NCBI RefSeq assembly: GCF_901709675.1
Contig: NC_051108.1
Location: 7,114,631-7,178,630, forward strand
DNA length: 64,000 nt
Direction: 5' to 3'
DNA from: Syngnathus acus
Taxonomy: Eukaryota > Chordata > Actinopteri > Syngnathiformes > Syngnathidae
Part shown: one piece after another, positions 1 to 11,145 of the stretch
How the letters are laid out: each line of letters begins with the position of its first letter
How positions within the stretch are numbered: position 1 is the stretch's first letter
The notes under the pieces: model-generated
Told to the model about the DNA's origin: nothing
The model's database searches: none
What the model saw: only the letters and a program-made list of their open reading frames with translations
Program-made: the position numbers and the translations under genes

Positions 1-1955
1 GCTTTTTGTTCAGAAACCGTTTTTACTGTATTGTCACAACACAATATCGTGTTGGACTTTCAATACATGAATGTTTTGGGTTAAGCCAAGGAATGAAATG
101 AAGGCCTGATCCTGTGCCGAGTTGGCAGAAAGCCGTCATGTGACTGTGGCGGCCAATAAAAATAGAGAGATTTGATCGGTCAACAATGCCTCTCACAACC
201 TCTCATGTGGTCTTGCAAATATCTGCGTGCGGGATTTGTTGTGCTATTTTTTGCCCTGTCAGCATTTGGACGGCCTCTTTTGGACACAGCTGGATTTTCT
301 TACGTCTCCGTCACTTTGTTGGTACGTTTGACTGCCCGGCCATTTGCCTGTCAATCTGTCCCTCACTCGTCCGCCCTCACTCCCGTTGAGCCCGCCAAAG
401 TGGCGTTAGAATTTCTAAAAAGTCAGCCGTGTAACACGATGCAATACAAGACAATGACAAAAATCGTCAGCCAAGCAGATGACCTCACTTGAGTCAATAC
501 AATGTGTACACTCCCTGGAAACAACTGCGATACAATTCCCACAGTGTTGGACGTTCTTTGCTGGCCTTAGCATGAGCAGAAGCACTGACCTACATTTAAA
601 AAATAGTTGTTCCATGGAACTGTTTCAATAATTATTCCCAACAGTCAATTCATTTCGTAGAATTTCTTTAGGCTACATAGCTTCCATTTACTGTCAGGCG
701 ATGTTTATTTTTTACTTTTTGGTCCAATTACATTTCAACGTCTTTGTATCTATGTGCACTTCTAACCTTCTTTACTGTATGCCTTTATTGATCAGAATTA
801 AAAACCAAAATTATTATTCGTTTGTATTTGGAGGAAACAGATTTTTGTTCAGGTTCATACAACTTCAGGAAACAAGTACGCAAACACACACAGATCAAAG
901 AGGACATCCAGAGCGACCTTCAGCCCAGTCGGCGTATATCTTGGTAGGCCGAGTCCGTCTAAACATTAACTCTGGGGACTTGGCTCAGTTTAGTCTAATT
1001 GAGCAGCTCTGAGTGAGTTTGTGTGTGTGTGTGACTTGCGTTAAGGCCTTAGCATGATGGCACATGGCTCATAAAGTCCATTTGTGTCCAAAGCCACCTG
1101 CAAACACCACAGGACCTTTTTTTTTTTTTTTTTGCTCATTCACCCCATCCGTCTCAGAGTCTTGGAGCCGACGCGTGATCAGCTGCTGTTTCATTCCTGG
1201 GCGAGCACAGTTTAGGCTTTGTGTGTGGCGAAGGGAAAGCGCTGACGCAAAGGCGACGAAGTGCTGTGACGCTGGGGTGTGTGTGACTGTGGCCACGTAC
1301 TCCTTCAGTGAGTCAGACGTTTGCTAAGTCGACCGCTTTTACTTTCCCCGGATAAGTTCAAAGTACAACGGATTATTTCTTATAAAGGATATTGTACTGT
1401 GGTACTCGTGTGTGTTGGATAGGATCACATTAGAACCACATCCGATTTTGTCAATGAAAATAACACCAAGTCGTTTCACGGTCTGTAATCCTCTTTCAGC
1501 GCCACAAGGTCATTTTAATCGGGTTAGTGACCACTAGGGGGCAGTAAGGTGTTGCATGTCTGGACGTACACCCAAACACAACTCTTGACCCGAGGCGTCT
1601 TTTGGAGATGTCATGGAGGCCCCGATTGACAGTGCCTGTCAAGACAAACCAAGCATGAAGTCAAAGCAAATGTCTGAAGACCTCCGAGGCATGATTGGTT
1701 CTAAGTAGCAAGATCTGGAGTAGTGGAAGAAGTTTGGAACCACCAAGACTCTTCCTAGAACCAGCCAAGATTTTTGGAATCATTGTACTGAGATATCCTG
1801 CTCCAGAGGGCTGAGACAGAACGACTCTCGGTACCGTGCACAGACGGCTATCAAATAATTGGCCGCAGGACAACTCTGGGAATGTCCTTGAGCGGTCCAG
1901 AGTTCAATCCCATTGGACAAGATTTTAATCATGACTGTGCACCGATATATCTTTT
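1..1955. other. intergenic, no gene seen
   Basis: No reading frame here has codon or splice context that I trust. It holds a short GT tract near 1018-1032 and a T17 run at 1118-1134. Confidence 0.6.
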
Positions 1956-2851
1956 TACCGTTTTTTTCCATGTATAATGCGCCCCCATGTATAATACGCA
2001 CCCTAAAAATGGCATGTCGATGCTGGAAAAAAGCCTGTACCCATGTATAATATGCACCCAAATTTTGACTTTTTTTTTTTTTTTTTTTTTTTTAAAGTCC
2101 CAATGATCGTCACACACGCATCTGGGTGTGGTGAAATTTGTCCTCTGCATTTGACCCATCCCCGTGTGATTTTGATCCATCCCCTGGGGGAGAGGGGAGC
2201 AGTGAGCAGCAGCGGCGCCGCGCTCGGGAATCATTTGGTGATCTAACCCCCCAATTCCAACCCTTAATGCTGAGTGCCAAGCAGGGAGGCAATGGGTCCC
2301 ATTTTTATAGTCTTTGGTATGACCCGGCCGGGTTACTTAAGTCCGTAAACGTAAAATTATTTCAGAAAAAAGATCATCTTTGGGAACAACCGGATGTTAT
2401 TCTGCCGGTCAGTATCACTGCGCATGCAGTAGCAAACTCGATAGCGAAGAAATATGTGAGACTCTCAACGGGATCACCAATATTTGAGTGATGTTCCAGT
2501 TATTTATCACAATTATTTATTATTATAATAATAATATCTATAATATATATAATAATTATTTATTTATTATTCACAATTGTGGTGATTTCTTAACTAGGCT
2601 GGATGTCTTTTTTTTGTTGGCGTTGATTTCTCCGACTGCCCAGAAAGGCACCACCGCGATCAGTTAGGTTAAAATGAAAAGAGAGGAAAGTGACGTTGTA
2701 AAGAACCATCTGTGACAAGATTTTCTTCAAAAATTGTTGTACCATGATTTTCTTAAAAAAAAAAAAAATTGTACCCATGTATAATGCGCACCCCAGATTT
2801 TAGGACAATAAATTAGTTAAATTTTGCGCATTATACATGGAAAAAAACGTA
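1956..2851 (-). mobile_element. MITE copy A (foldback, TA-flanked), with SINE insert
   Basis: Starts TACCGTTTTTTTCC and ends GGAAAAAAACGTA, an inverted terminal repeat whose outer TA is the likely target duplication. Inside each end the motif CATGTATAATGCGCAC is repeated: three copies at the low-coordinate end (about 1968, 1985, 2041) and two inverted at the other (about 2775, 2825). Same family as 57614-58532 and 59937-60424. It carries a SINE remnant at 2071-2334 and an AT-rich palindromic core at 2505-2580. No transposase is encoded. Confidence 0.85.
2071..2334 (-). repeat. 5'-truncated tRNA-type SINE inside MITE copy A
   Basis: On the minus strand it runs from CCCGGCCGGGTCATACC through a GC-rich body to CATTGGGACTTT and a long A-tail (the T run at 2070-2093). 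The body matches a repeat I recall as very common in teleosts, whose full form has a tRNA-like head; that head is missing here. The poly(A) tail and the empty site in MITE copy C show insertion by retroposition. Confidence 0.65.
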
Positions 2852-2902
2852 TTCAATTTATTTTATTTTTTATTTTATTTTTTTATTTTTTGCACTGATC
2901 GG

Positions 2903-2968
2903 TTGGCACTTTTTAAATTTCGTTGTACATGTGTGACAATGACAATAAAGATCTATTCTATTCTATAC
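2903..2968 (+). repeat. LINE-type 3' tail fragment
   Basis: TTTCGTTGTACATGTGTGAC followed by AATGACAATAAAGAT and (TCTAT)n pentamers, the usual 3' end of a fish L2-like LINE. It starts about 50 bp after MITE copy A. Confidence 0.55.
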
Positions 2969-3075
2969 TTCCCCTCGGACGTGATCATAGTCAAAATCAA
3001 TACGGTGATGCGTATGTGTAAACCATCTCGGAATAGAATTTGGGCGGATGCTGTTTTAGAAGATCCCCACCTTTC

Positions 3076-3147
3076 TCGCTCTCTCGCTCTCTCTCTCTTT
3101 CTCTCTCTCTCTTCTTTCTTTCTTTCTTGCTCTCTCTCCAGTGAAGA
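3076..3147 (+). repeat. (CT)n pyrimidine tract
   Basis: Imperfect CT/CTTT run of about 70 bp; polypyrimidine on the plus strand. Confidence 0.95.
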
Positions 3148-6100
3148 ATAAAAGCAGCGGTAGTTCAAAAGATAGACAAAATGTTTCCTGGACCGCCGGC
3201 TTGCAAGTTTCCCTCTGTCAGTCAGCAGACTTCGCAAGGTCTCATGACATGAGGACATGAATGGGACGTGGGGAAAAAAAGACGATGTTAACTCGTGGCT
3301 AACAAAGGGGATTTTTTTTTTTCATGTCTTGGCAACCCTGTCCAATGTCATAAAATAATTCCCGTGACAACCGTAGAGGGGAAAAAACCCCTAATAAAAG
3401 ATGTAGTCATTCCTGAAATGTAGGGGTATTAAAAGCACATAAATTACTGAAAGGTGCATAGCATTGAAACCGGAATCTGAGAATATGCTGAGATGTTTGT
3501 GAGCCTGAAAAGCTTTTTTCTCTTTCGACTCCGAGCAGTGTACCAAAGCATAAATGAGCCTTCGGGGCTTTGTTCCGATACCTGCCTGTGGAAAATATGA
3601 CTAACATTGCAGGGCTTGCTGTTAGCCAGTGTCAAATATTTACTTGGTCATTATAGCCACCTGTCTCACACACACGCACACATACACACAAATTTGAGAC
3701 TTAAGAGGACACTTGCTTGGCTTCCAACCATAGCCACGTCATCAAAATATTTCCAAGCACTGAAATATAGCTTGATGAACAATATTGAGTGAAGTATCAA
3801 AATGCAAAAATAAGATCTCCTGCTATCTCGGTGTAGGTCACTGAGTAGTGCCGGCCAAATGAACCACAAGTCTCAAATGTTGACCAGTCAAATGTTGAAG
3901 CTACAATTTGAGTTTCTCCAACGCATTTTGTCATCTTGCATCATCCCTCAGTAGATGATGCAAGAATTCAACCCTACCGCTGTTACGGCACTGAGCGCCT
4001 TTGTTTCTTTCCAGGTTAAATACTAAAAGCCAAACCGGAGCCAATCTGAAGTGGTCGCACGATGAAAGACCACCTCGCAATGATGACGACTACCACTAAA
4101 CTTTACTGCCCAAGCCAACTGGTGGGTATTTTCGACGACACAGCAGAATGTAAATAAACACATACCATTTAGTCACGGCTCCAAAGCCAGCGAGCCTTCC
4201 CTGGCAACTGTGCTCCATCACTTTACAATGCTAGGTCGCAATTACCGGCAAACCGCAATGTACGTATATGCGGTCGCTATGTGCTTGGCCACGCTCGCAG
4301 GAAAAAGATGACTGAAGATGTGCACGGTTGCCGAGGAATCCCCCAACTCGCTCGCAATGAATGAAATATGCCGATAGGTGAGAGCTTATGGGAGAGGTTA
4401 GGATATGGAACTCATCATAGACATGATTTTTATCATGACTTGGGGCTTTTAATTTGAACAATTTTTTTTCCAGGTTGGATTGATTATAAAATGTTCAATT
4501 ATTAATAAAAAATCTGGAGTTGTTAAGATATCTCTTCAAAAAACTTCCACAACTGCTATGCATGTTTAAATCTCCTCTTAGATCTTTACAGTGTTCTTTG
4601 GACTTTTCCATTGTTTAGAGTATTGGTCAATCCAATGAGCGCTGTGAAAACATTAGTTTTTATGTTGGCAAAGAAAAACTAGCAGCTGCAGTTAATCATG
4701 TCCGCTAACAAGAAGCTAAACCAAGTTGGCCTTGTCAAGTACAAAAATGTTCTCGAGCATTCATCTCCAACATTTAGGTGAATGTAGTGATTTGATTGTT
4801 TAGGGAAAATAAACATCAGAATGTATATGAAGCACCACCTGTTTTCTACTTGTAACGGCAAGTCAGTGTGTTAAAATGTAAAAATATGTGGCTCTATTGA
4901 AGAGTTTTGTGGAATACCGCCAGTATCTTCAGTGGGCCATTTCCGACAATGGATTCATTATCTTTAAACTCTGCTAACACGGTTGAAATGTCATAATTGC
5001 AGTAAATATTTACATAAAAATCATCTCTAGCTCATAAATATAAAGCAATCATATAAAAGCCAGTATACACGGCAGTAACTGAGTGTACCGTCTTCTGCCA
5101 AGCTAGTAAATTGCAGGCGCTTGGTGACCTCAAAACGTCACGTCGGGACCGTTGTAAACCGAGGACTGTCGTAAATGTGACAATGACCGACAACTTGCTC
5201 GGCGCATGTGCCCCCTAGCGTAGCTTGCCGAGTTAGCAGAGGTCATGATCGCTTCCAAAAAACTTGGGCTGTGCCACTTTCTTCTGAAACCGGATCGTCG
5301 CCGTTGACATTATCTCTGGCAAGACGCGTTTATAGCTGGGGGAAGACGCCGGGGTTTTGAAGGCGAACCGGAGAGTCGAGACGCTTGCCTTAAGTCTGCC
5401 AACGGTCTTAAAATGCTACAAACACCTAATAATGCTGTCGCAGGACTATTGTAATGTAATATAATAAAATTGACTGGAAATTTAACGTCAACCAGTAATC
5501 CAAATCTGTATAACATGACTACATTAACCCAATATAGTCATTTGTGTTTAGCTGGCAATTTTTTTTTTTATACCAGCTGACATAAAATTTCAATCAGTTT
5601 AATTTTTATGGGATGAAATTGATCAATTCTTGTACTTTGTGAATGAAATCATAAATGTGATCAAAGCAGTCTGAAATTTAGCTACCTCGCGGGGTGTCCG
5701 ACCCACACCAAACATTCCGAGGCAGGAGGACGTTCTTTGGGGAGGTTGTCGGCGAAATGACCACAGAGAGCCTCTCGTTTGTAGTGCTCTGCGTCCGTTA
5801 AGCTGCCAATTGGGTTCACATGCCATTCCCGTGGAACCTCGAGGGGCTCGAGGGGATCTGGTGACAGCGGCACTCGGCCTGCTGATAGGCGAGGCTAAAA
5901 GGAGATCGAGATGCCTCGTGGGAGGTTTGACGGACGGTGGTGGTGGTGGGTGGGGGACACCGGACATGTCAATGAGTTTGTGTCCCTTGCGACTGAAGCC
6001 CCTTTTATGTGCCTTGGTGTGGAAAGAGTTAAGTGCAGCTCATTGGCCTTTTATCTCCTCTTGATTCCAAAGTGTTTATATACATGCAAGGAGAGAAATC

Positions 6101-6194
6101 CCATTAGGTTCCTCGTGATTGTTGATAGAGAGCACACTTCTAGACATTCATTTAGATCTAAGCTTCACATCAAACGTGAAATTATACAACCAAT

Positions 6195-6275
6195 TAAATC
6201 TATTATTATTGTTATTGTTGTTGTTGCTACTGTTTTTATTGTTATTATTATTGTTATTTTTTGTTGTTGTTATTA
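6195..6275 (+). repeat. (TTA/TTG)n trinucleotide tract
   Basis: Degenerate TTATTG and TTGTTG repeats of about 80 bp in intergenic DNA. Confidence 0.9.
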
Positions 6276-7494
6276 CATTTTTCCCCAAAAGCTGGACAGA
6301 GCACATGATTCACAAGCTAATTCCTTCCTGACACCTTCCATGAATTTGATGAATGATTTAGTCTTGGAAACCTGCATGCGTAGCTAGTGTGTGTGCGCGT
6401 GTGTCTTGTTATCTGTTTGTCCTTGAACTTCAGTTTGGCAGACAAACCAAAAGCCTGCAACCCCCCCCCCCCCCCCCCAACGACTTTATACAAAAGGGGA
6501 ATGTGCTATTGACCGCGCCAGGTTAGCATGAAGTACACTTTGTGATGTAAGCGTTTGCCCGATATTGCCACACACTTTGCACACAGTGTGAGCAAACAGT
6601 TGCGCATGGTTCTTCAGTGTGTGACGCGACACTTGACTTTGTGACACTACCCTTGTACCTTTGCCATGGTTTGCGTCGTTTCGAGGGTGGGGAGGGGTCG
6701 GGTCGGCTCGGTGGGTCTCAGTTTCCTCTTGGGATTTGTCTGCAGTTTGCCATCCACAAATGAAAATCCTCCACTGTAGCACTGGAAAGAGATTACATTT
6801 AATCTACTTAGTATAGTTTGAGATTATCGTCCTAATGTACAGGCAATATACTGTGTGATCACAACATGACATTTCATGCGACCAGGTCATGCGTGATGCC
6901 CTAGAGAACACAAGATGGAAACTTGGTGACATTTTTGGAGTCACGAGAGAAAGGAAGCAAAAAGGTCAAGCGAGCATTGTTGTGTTTATTGTCAGCGGAA
7001 TGTTGGTCAAAGTTAATTGTGTTCATTTGTAAGGGAAACCAAACAGCTTGCGGGAAGCTAATCGCACGGGAGATAGCAGCGAGGACAAAATCATCTTTGA
7101 CTTAAAAAGCGTAGAACTCGTCTGATGTGACCGTAACACCAGACAAGACACCGTCGAGCTAAACAAAACAAATCTGGTCAGTGTCACCTGGAAATGTGGA
7201 GGATAACCGACATATGATGCCATGGATCAATTTAATGCCTCCATAAAGCAGCCTGGGAAGAAGTTAAGATTTAGCTGTGTTTACGCTGAGAAGGGGTCTG
7301 TCGTATGGAACCAGGTGGTGCGTTCAAATGGAAGTCAAGCAATGTGTTATTTATTGTCGAATGCATAGAAAAGAGCAAAGCAGGCAAACATGAGAAGGTT
7401 TTTTTTAGTCCAAATGTGCAAGTAGGAAAGAAGAGGAGCGAGCGTAATGATTTACACCATATACAAAAAAAAAAACGAATTTAACACAGTGTCC

Positions 7495-7578
7495 AACGAG
7501 GGAACGAACAGTGATGATAATGTAAAAAAAAAAAAAAAAAACTCATTGTTTAACGAGGGAACGAACAGTGATCATAAT
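7495..7578 (+). repeat. tandem duplication of a 57-bp unit
   Basis: A 27-bp segment (AACGAGGGAACGAACAGTGA plus TGATAAT) at 7495-7521 recurs at 7552-7578 with one change. The unit includes an A18 run. Confidence 0.9.
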
Positions 7579-9659
7579 ATTGAAACTTCCGCCGCACATT
7601 CATCAACTCCGTTTTGAGAACAAAGCGAATTGTGGCGCATCAGGAATTTGACATCGCCGCCAAAGATGTTCCCCCCCCCCCCCCCCCCGAGCTCTTGTAG
7701 TTATTTATTTATATAATTTGAACAAAGCCGAGCTTGTGGCTAATAAACGGAGACGGTGGCTACCAAGAGGGGAGATGAATAAATTAATGCTCTGCTTTCC
7801 AAAAGCTTGAAAGACAATTTGGACATCTGATTCTTGCTCAATTGTAACTTTTATTTCACATTTCTGGACCCAATGCCAGCCACATGCATGTTTTTTTATT
7901 TTTGTCACTTTTGTATTCCAGAAAATCAATTCATTCGTCATGATGTGATTCATGGAATATTCCAATTTGTGGCAAAGGAGGAGGAGCCATTTGTTTGGAA
8001 ATAGAGAAGGAATCCAATACGTACCCCGCCTTTCACCTACTCAGTCGAAGACCCGGAAATATCCGGTAGGATGTTTTTTTATATTAAAATTGTGGAACAG
8101 AAAGTGCTTAACAATTCTGTGTGTGGGGGCTCAGTTGCAAACACAAAGCAAACTTTCTTCCCTTCTCCTTTCCCTGCTTAATCTCAATTAGTCTCTTTTC
8201 CCACCTGCTCACACTGATCCTTTTGTCCCCGTCGCCCTCCTCCGCCTCATGACCCAACGGGGGCCTTTTCCCGTGTCAGTGTCGGTCACAAACAACGGGG
8301 AAATATAGGTTAAAGGCACACTACGTGTGAGCCAGCACATATTATACCTGACCACGCCGCGGACACGCCTGTGGGCCGAGCACGGTGCCAAGTCGTGATT
8401 AGAGTCCTTTTATATCCACAGAGTGCGCTCATTTACCTGCCGGGAAGCACGTTTACCGCCTCCAGTCTTGACTATTAGTCTCGCCAGTCGCCATGGTTTC
8501 TAGTGTTACGAGCTAAAAGGTCAAAAGGTCACGCTTGATAATATTGACGGGTCTCAATAAGACAACAAATAAATCTGAGCTCTCTTTCTGTATTAGCTAA
8601 ATTATTAGTATTTTGTATTTGAATCGTATTTGGCAGCTCCCTGAATAACAAACCCTCTTAGGTTAACGTTTTAAATCTGCCAGACTGACACGAAACAAGC
8701 ACAATTTAGCTAAGACAGGAGCTAGCTTGCACCCTGCGCCCCGAGCTCCCGTTAAATCACCGATTAAATGTTTACCGCATTCTTTTGGGAGTTGTACTCT
8801 GAGACCAAGAGGGCCCCCAGAATTTACCGGGATTATATGGCGCGCTTTATATATGGAAGTATGCACGTAAAGCGAGGGCAGCTAATGCGGCCAGGAAGCA
8901 GCGGGGCAACAGGGCTCGGAGGGAACCGCTTTTAAAACAAACATGGCCAAAGATCACTAAAGGTCCACTTAAAGCACTTTCAGGGGGCTTAGATTGGTGC
9001 CATGGGGCCCGCAGATCAGCTACTGCTAAAGTGTTACTGACCAAGTTGCTAATCCTGCAGGGATAACTACTACTTAAAAAAAAAAAAAAAAAAAAAGAAA
9101 AAGGACAAGCAACACCACAGTCTGAATACCTTCCATTTTTTTTTTTTTTTAGTCTTAATGTGATCATTGCTTTGTCTTTTTGGGATATACGTTTCATCTA
9201 GCAGCCAGTTGACTAAAAAGCCTGCCGGTTTGTCGCACATTTGTTAACCCGCCATTATGGTTTTGTGCGAGCAATTTATTTATAAAAAAAAAAAAAGCTT
9301 TTGATGTCGACGTCAATTTGTCCTTTTATTATCAATGCTATATTTAAGCCTTTGAACCTTGTGAACTTCCCAAGGGAGGCTAGTTAAAGAGTAATGATTC
9401 TAAATTGCATTAATGACTCACACTTTTCACATGACCCGCTCATCCGATGTTCTTGCGTAAGACGTTCGACACAAGAGACCAGATGCTATTGGCGCGTCAT
9501 GAGCGACAGCTGCTCTCGCTGCAACGTCGGTCCTGGCGTAGACAATCCCTTATTCCCGCCTTGGCTTGGCACTTGGTAATCACGAGGGGGACGAGAGTAC
9601 CGAAATGTCTTCAATAGACACTCCCAAATCTCTTCTTAAGACCTCTAGCCATTCCGTCT

Positions 9660-11123
9660 TTTTTATTTATTAATTTTTTTAAAAATCATGATAGCTTGAC
9701 TTCAGCTAATGAGTCGATGGCGTTATCACATATTTAAGTCTTAGGCTTTGGAAGAAAATGAGAACAGAACACAAGAATCTTTTCAGTATTTTATATAAAA
9801 ACAATATAATTTGAAAATAAATATGCTTTACTGTTTTACATGGACACATAAAAACAGGTTATTAGTGATGGAACAGCATCAACAACAAAAAAGGAGGAGG
9901 AGCTAATAAATCGGGTTTCTGAGACTGATGGTAGAGGTTGCTGTATTTTTTTGTATATATTTTTGTGTCGTTGTTGGTAGTCTAGTGGTGTTGATAGCAG
10001 TATTTTTTTCTGTAATTGCGTGTTGCACGACAAACAAAACACACACGTCCTTACATACACATCTATACAAATGTTAAAAGAACAACACACGCTTTGCGAA
10101 CGTCCGCCTAATAATTCAGGTGTCCTCCTCGCTACAAAGGAAGCATTTAGGGAATGTTAGTAAATATCTGATCCTTTTTTTTGGTTGGTGTAATTTCATT
10201 TTAGCTATATATGTAAAAATATAAAATTAAAGCACAGCGAATCCATGCCAAAAATTGGACAGTGGTAGGGAGAGGTGGGACACAACACTGCATATATAAA
10301 TAGAGCGCATTAAATATGGGCAATAAAATGAATACTGAAAAATACTCTATGACATTATAAATTATCTAGAATGGACTATGACGGGATAATATTAGCTATA
10401 TACAAGTTCAGAGAGGACGTGTAATCAAAGCACTACTGCGTTAAATCCCCCTTTTCCTGGAACAAAGGAACGAATAATTTATAAAGCACTTTTCTCAGTC
10501 TTTTTGTTTTTTTTTGAAGCGAGGCACTGGTTTTCCCGATGGAATCAAACTACAGTAGAGTTTTCATTCAGTGGTTTTCTTTCACGCCAGCTATAATAGC
10601 ACGTCGGCTTGCAGTATCCCTTTAAAGGCACTCGTAATCGTGTGCTGAAAATGTCCTCGGAGGAAAAAGCACCCATCTTCTGGAAGAAGCAGTAAAAGCA
10701 GACATCCACGTGTGAATCCGTGCCAGAACGCTCCTCTCCCTCCTCATCCTTGTCGTCGTCATCTTAAATCTCCGAGCGATTTGCGTACCGGCACAGTAGA
10801 CTCGCATCCAGTGAAAGTGAAGTCAGTTAGAAGGCACTTCCGTCAAATGATGCGTTTGTTTAGTTGATTATGATTTTTTTTTTGTAGCAGCAAACAGTTG
10901 TGTAGTATGCTGGTCTACATACTCACTCACACACACAACGCATACACATACTGTAGATATACCGTGGGAGCCAACTGTCCGTCCTTCTCTGTCAGTCCAG
11001 AGCAGAATGCTTTCCACAGAAAACAATGTCAAAGTGCTGTGCTGCGAAATATCCGTTGCATTACGTTCTAATAATAGAACGGAGTATTCCTTCATCTTTA
11101 ATGTGCGCGGCGCTTCTCCTCGC
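9660..11123 (-). promoter_or_regulatory. vegfa: vegfa 3'UTR, AU-rich
   Basis: AT-rich segment of about 1.4 kb after the vegfa stop. Read on the minus strand it has blocks that resemble the mammalian VEGFA 3'UTR as I recall it, notably TTTTTCAGTATTC followed by ATATTTAATG and CTATTTATA near 10290-10350, and CAACAACGACA near 9965-9985. Many AUUUA-like motifs suggest control of mRNA stability. An AATAAA lies at about 9664-9669 (minus strand); the exact cleavage site is not established. Confidence 0.6.
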
Positions 11124-11145
11124 TCATCTTCTAGGCTTGTCACAT
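11124..11145 (-). CDS. vegfa: vegfa exon 8, C-terminal tail and stop
   Basis: Codes for the last base of Arg, then CDKPRR and TGA. This is the canonical pro-angiogenic VEGF-A C-terminus, whose final arginine contacts neuropilin-1 (family knowledge). Acceptor TTTTGTCCAG. The 3'UTR follows directly. Confidence 0.96.

Larger units (their letters stand above)
2969..9659. other. intergenic 3' of vegfa, no gene seen
   Basis: AT-rich sequence with homopolymers (poly-C at 6461-6478 and 7671-7688, A/T runs near 9075-9095 and 9137-9150) and the tracts listed separately. Reading frames are short and show no recognisable domain. Distal vegfa regulatory DNA is possible but not visible. Confidence 0.55.
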
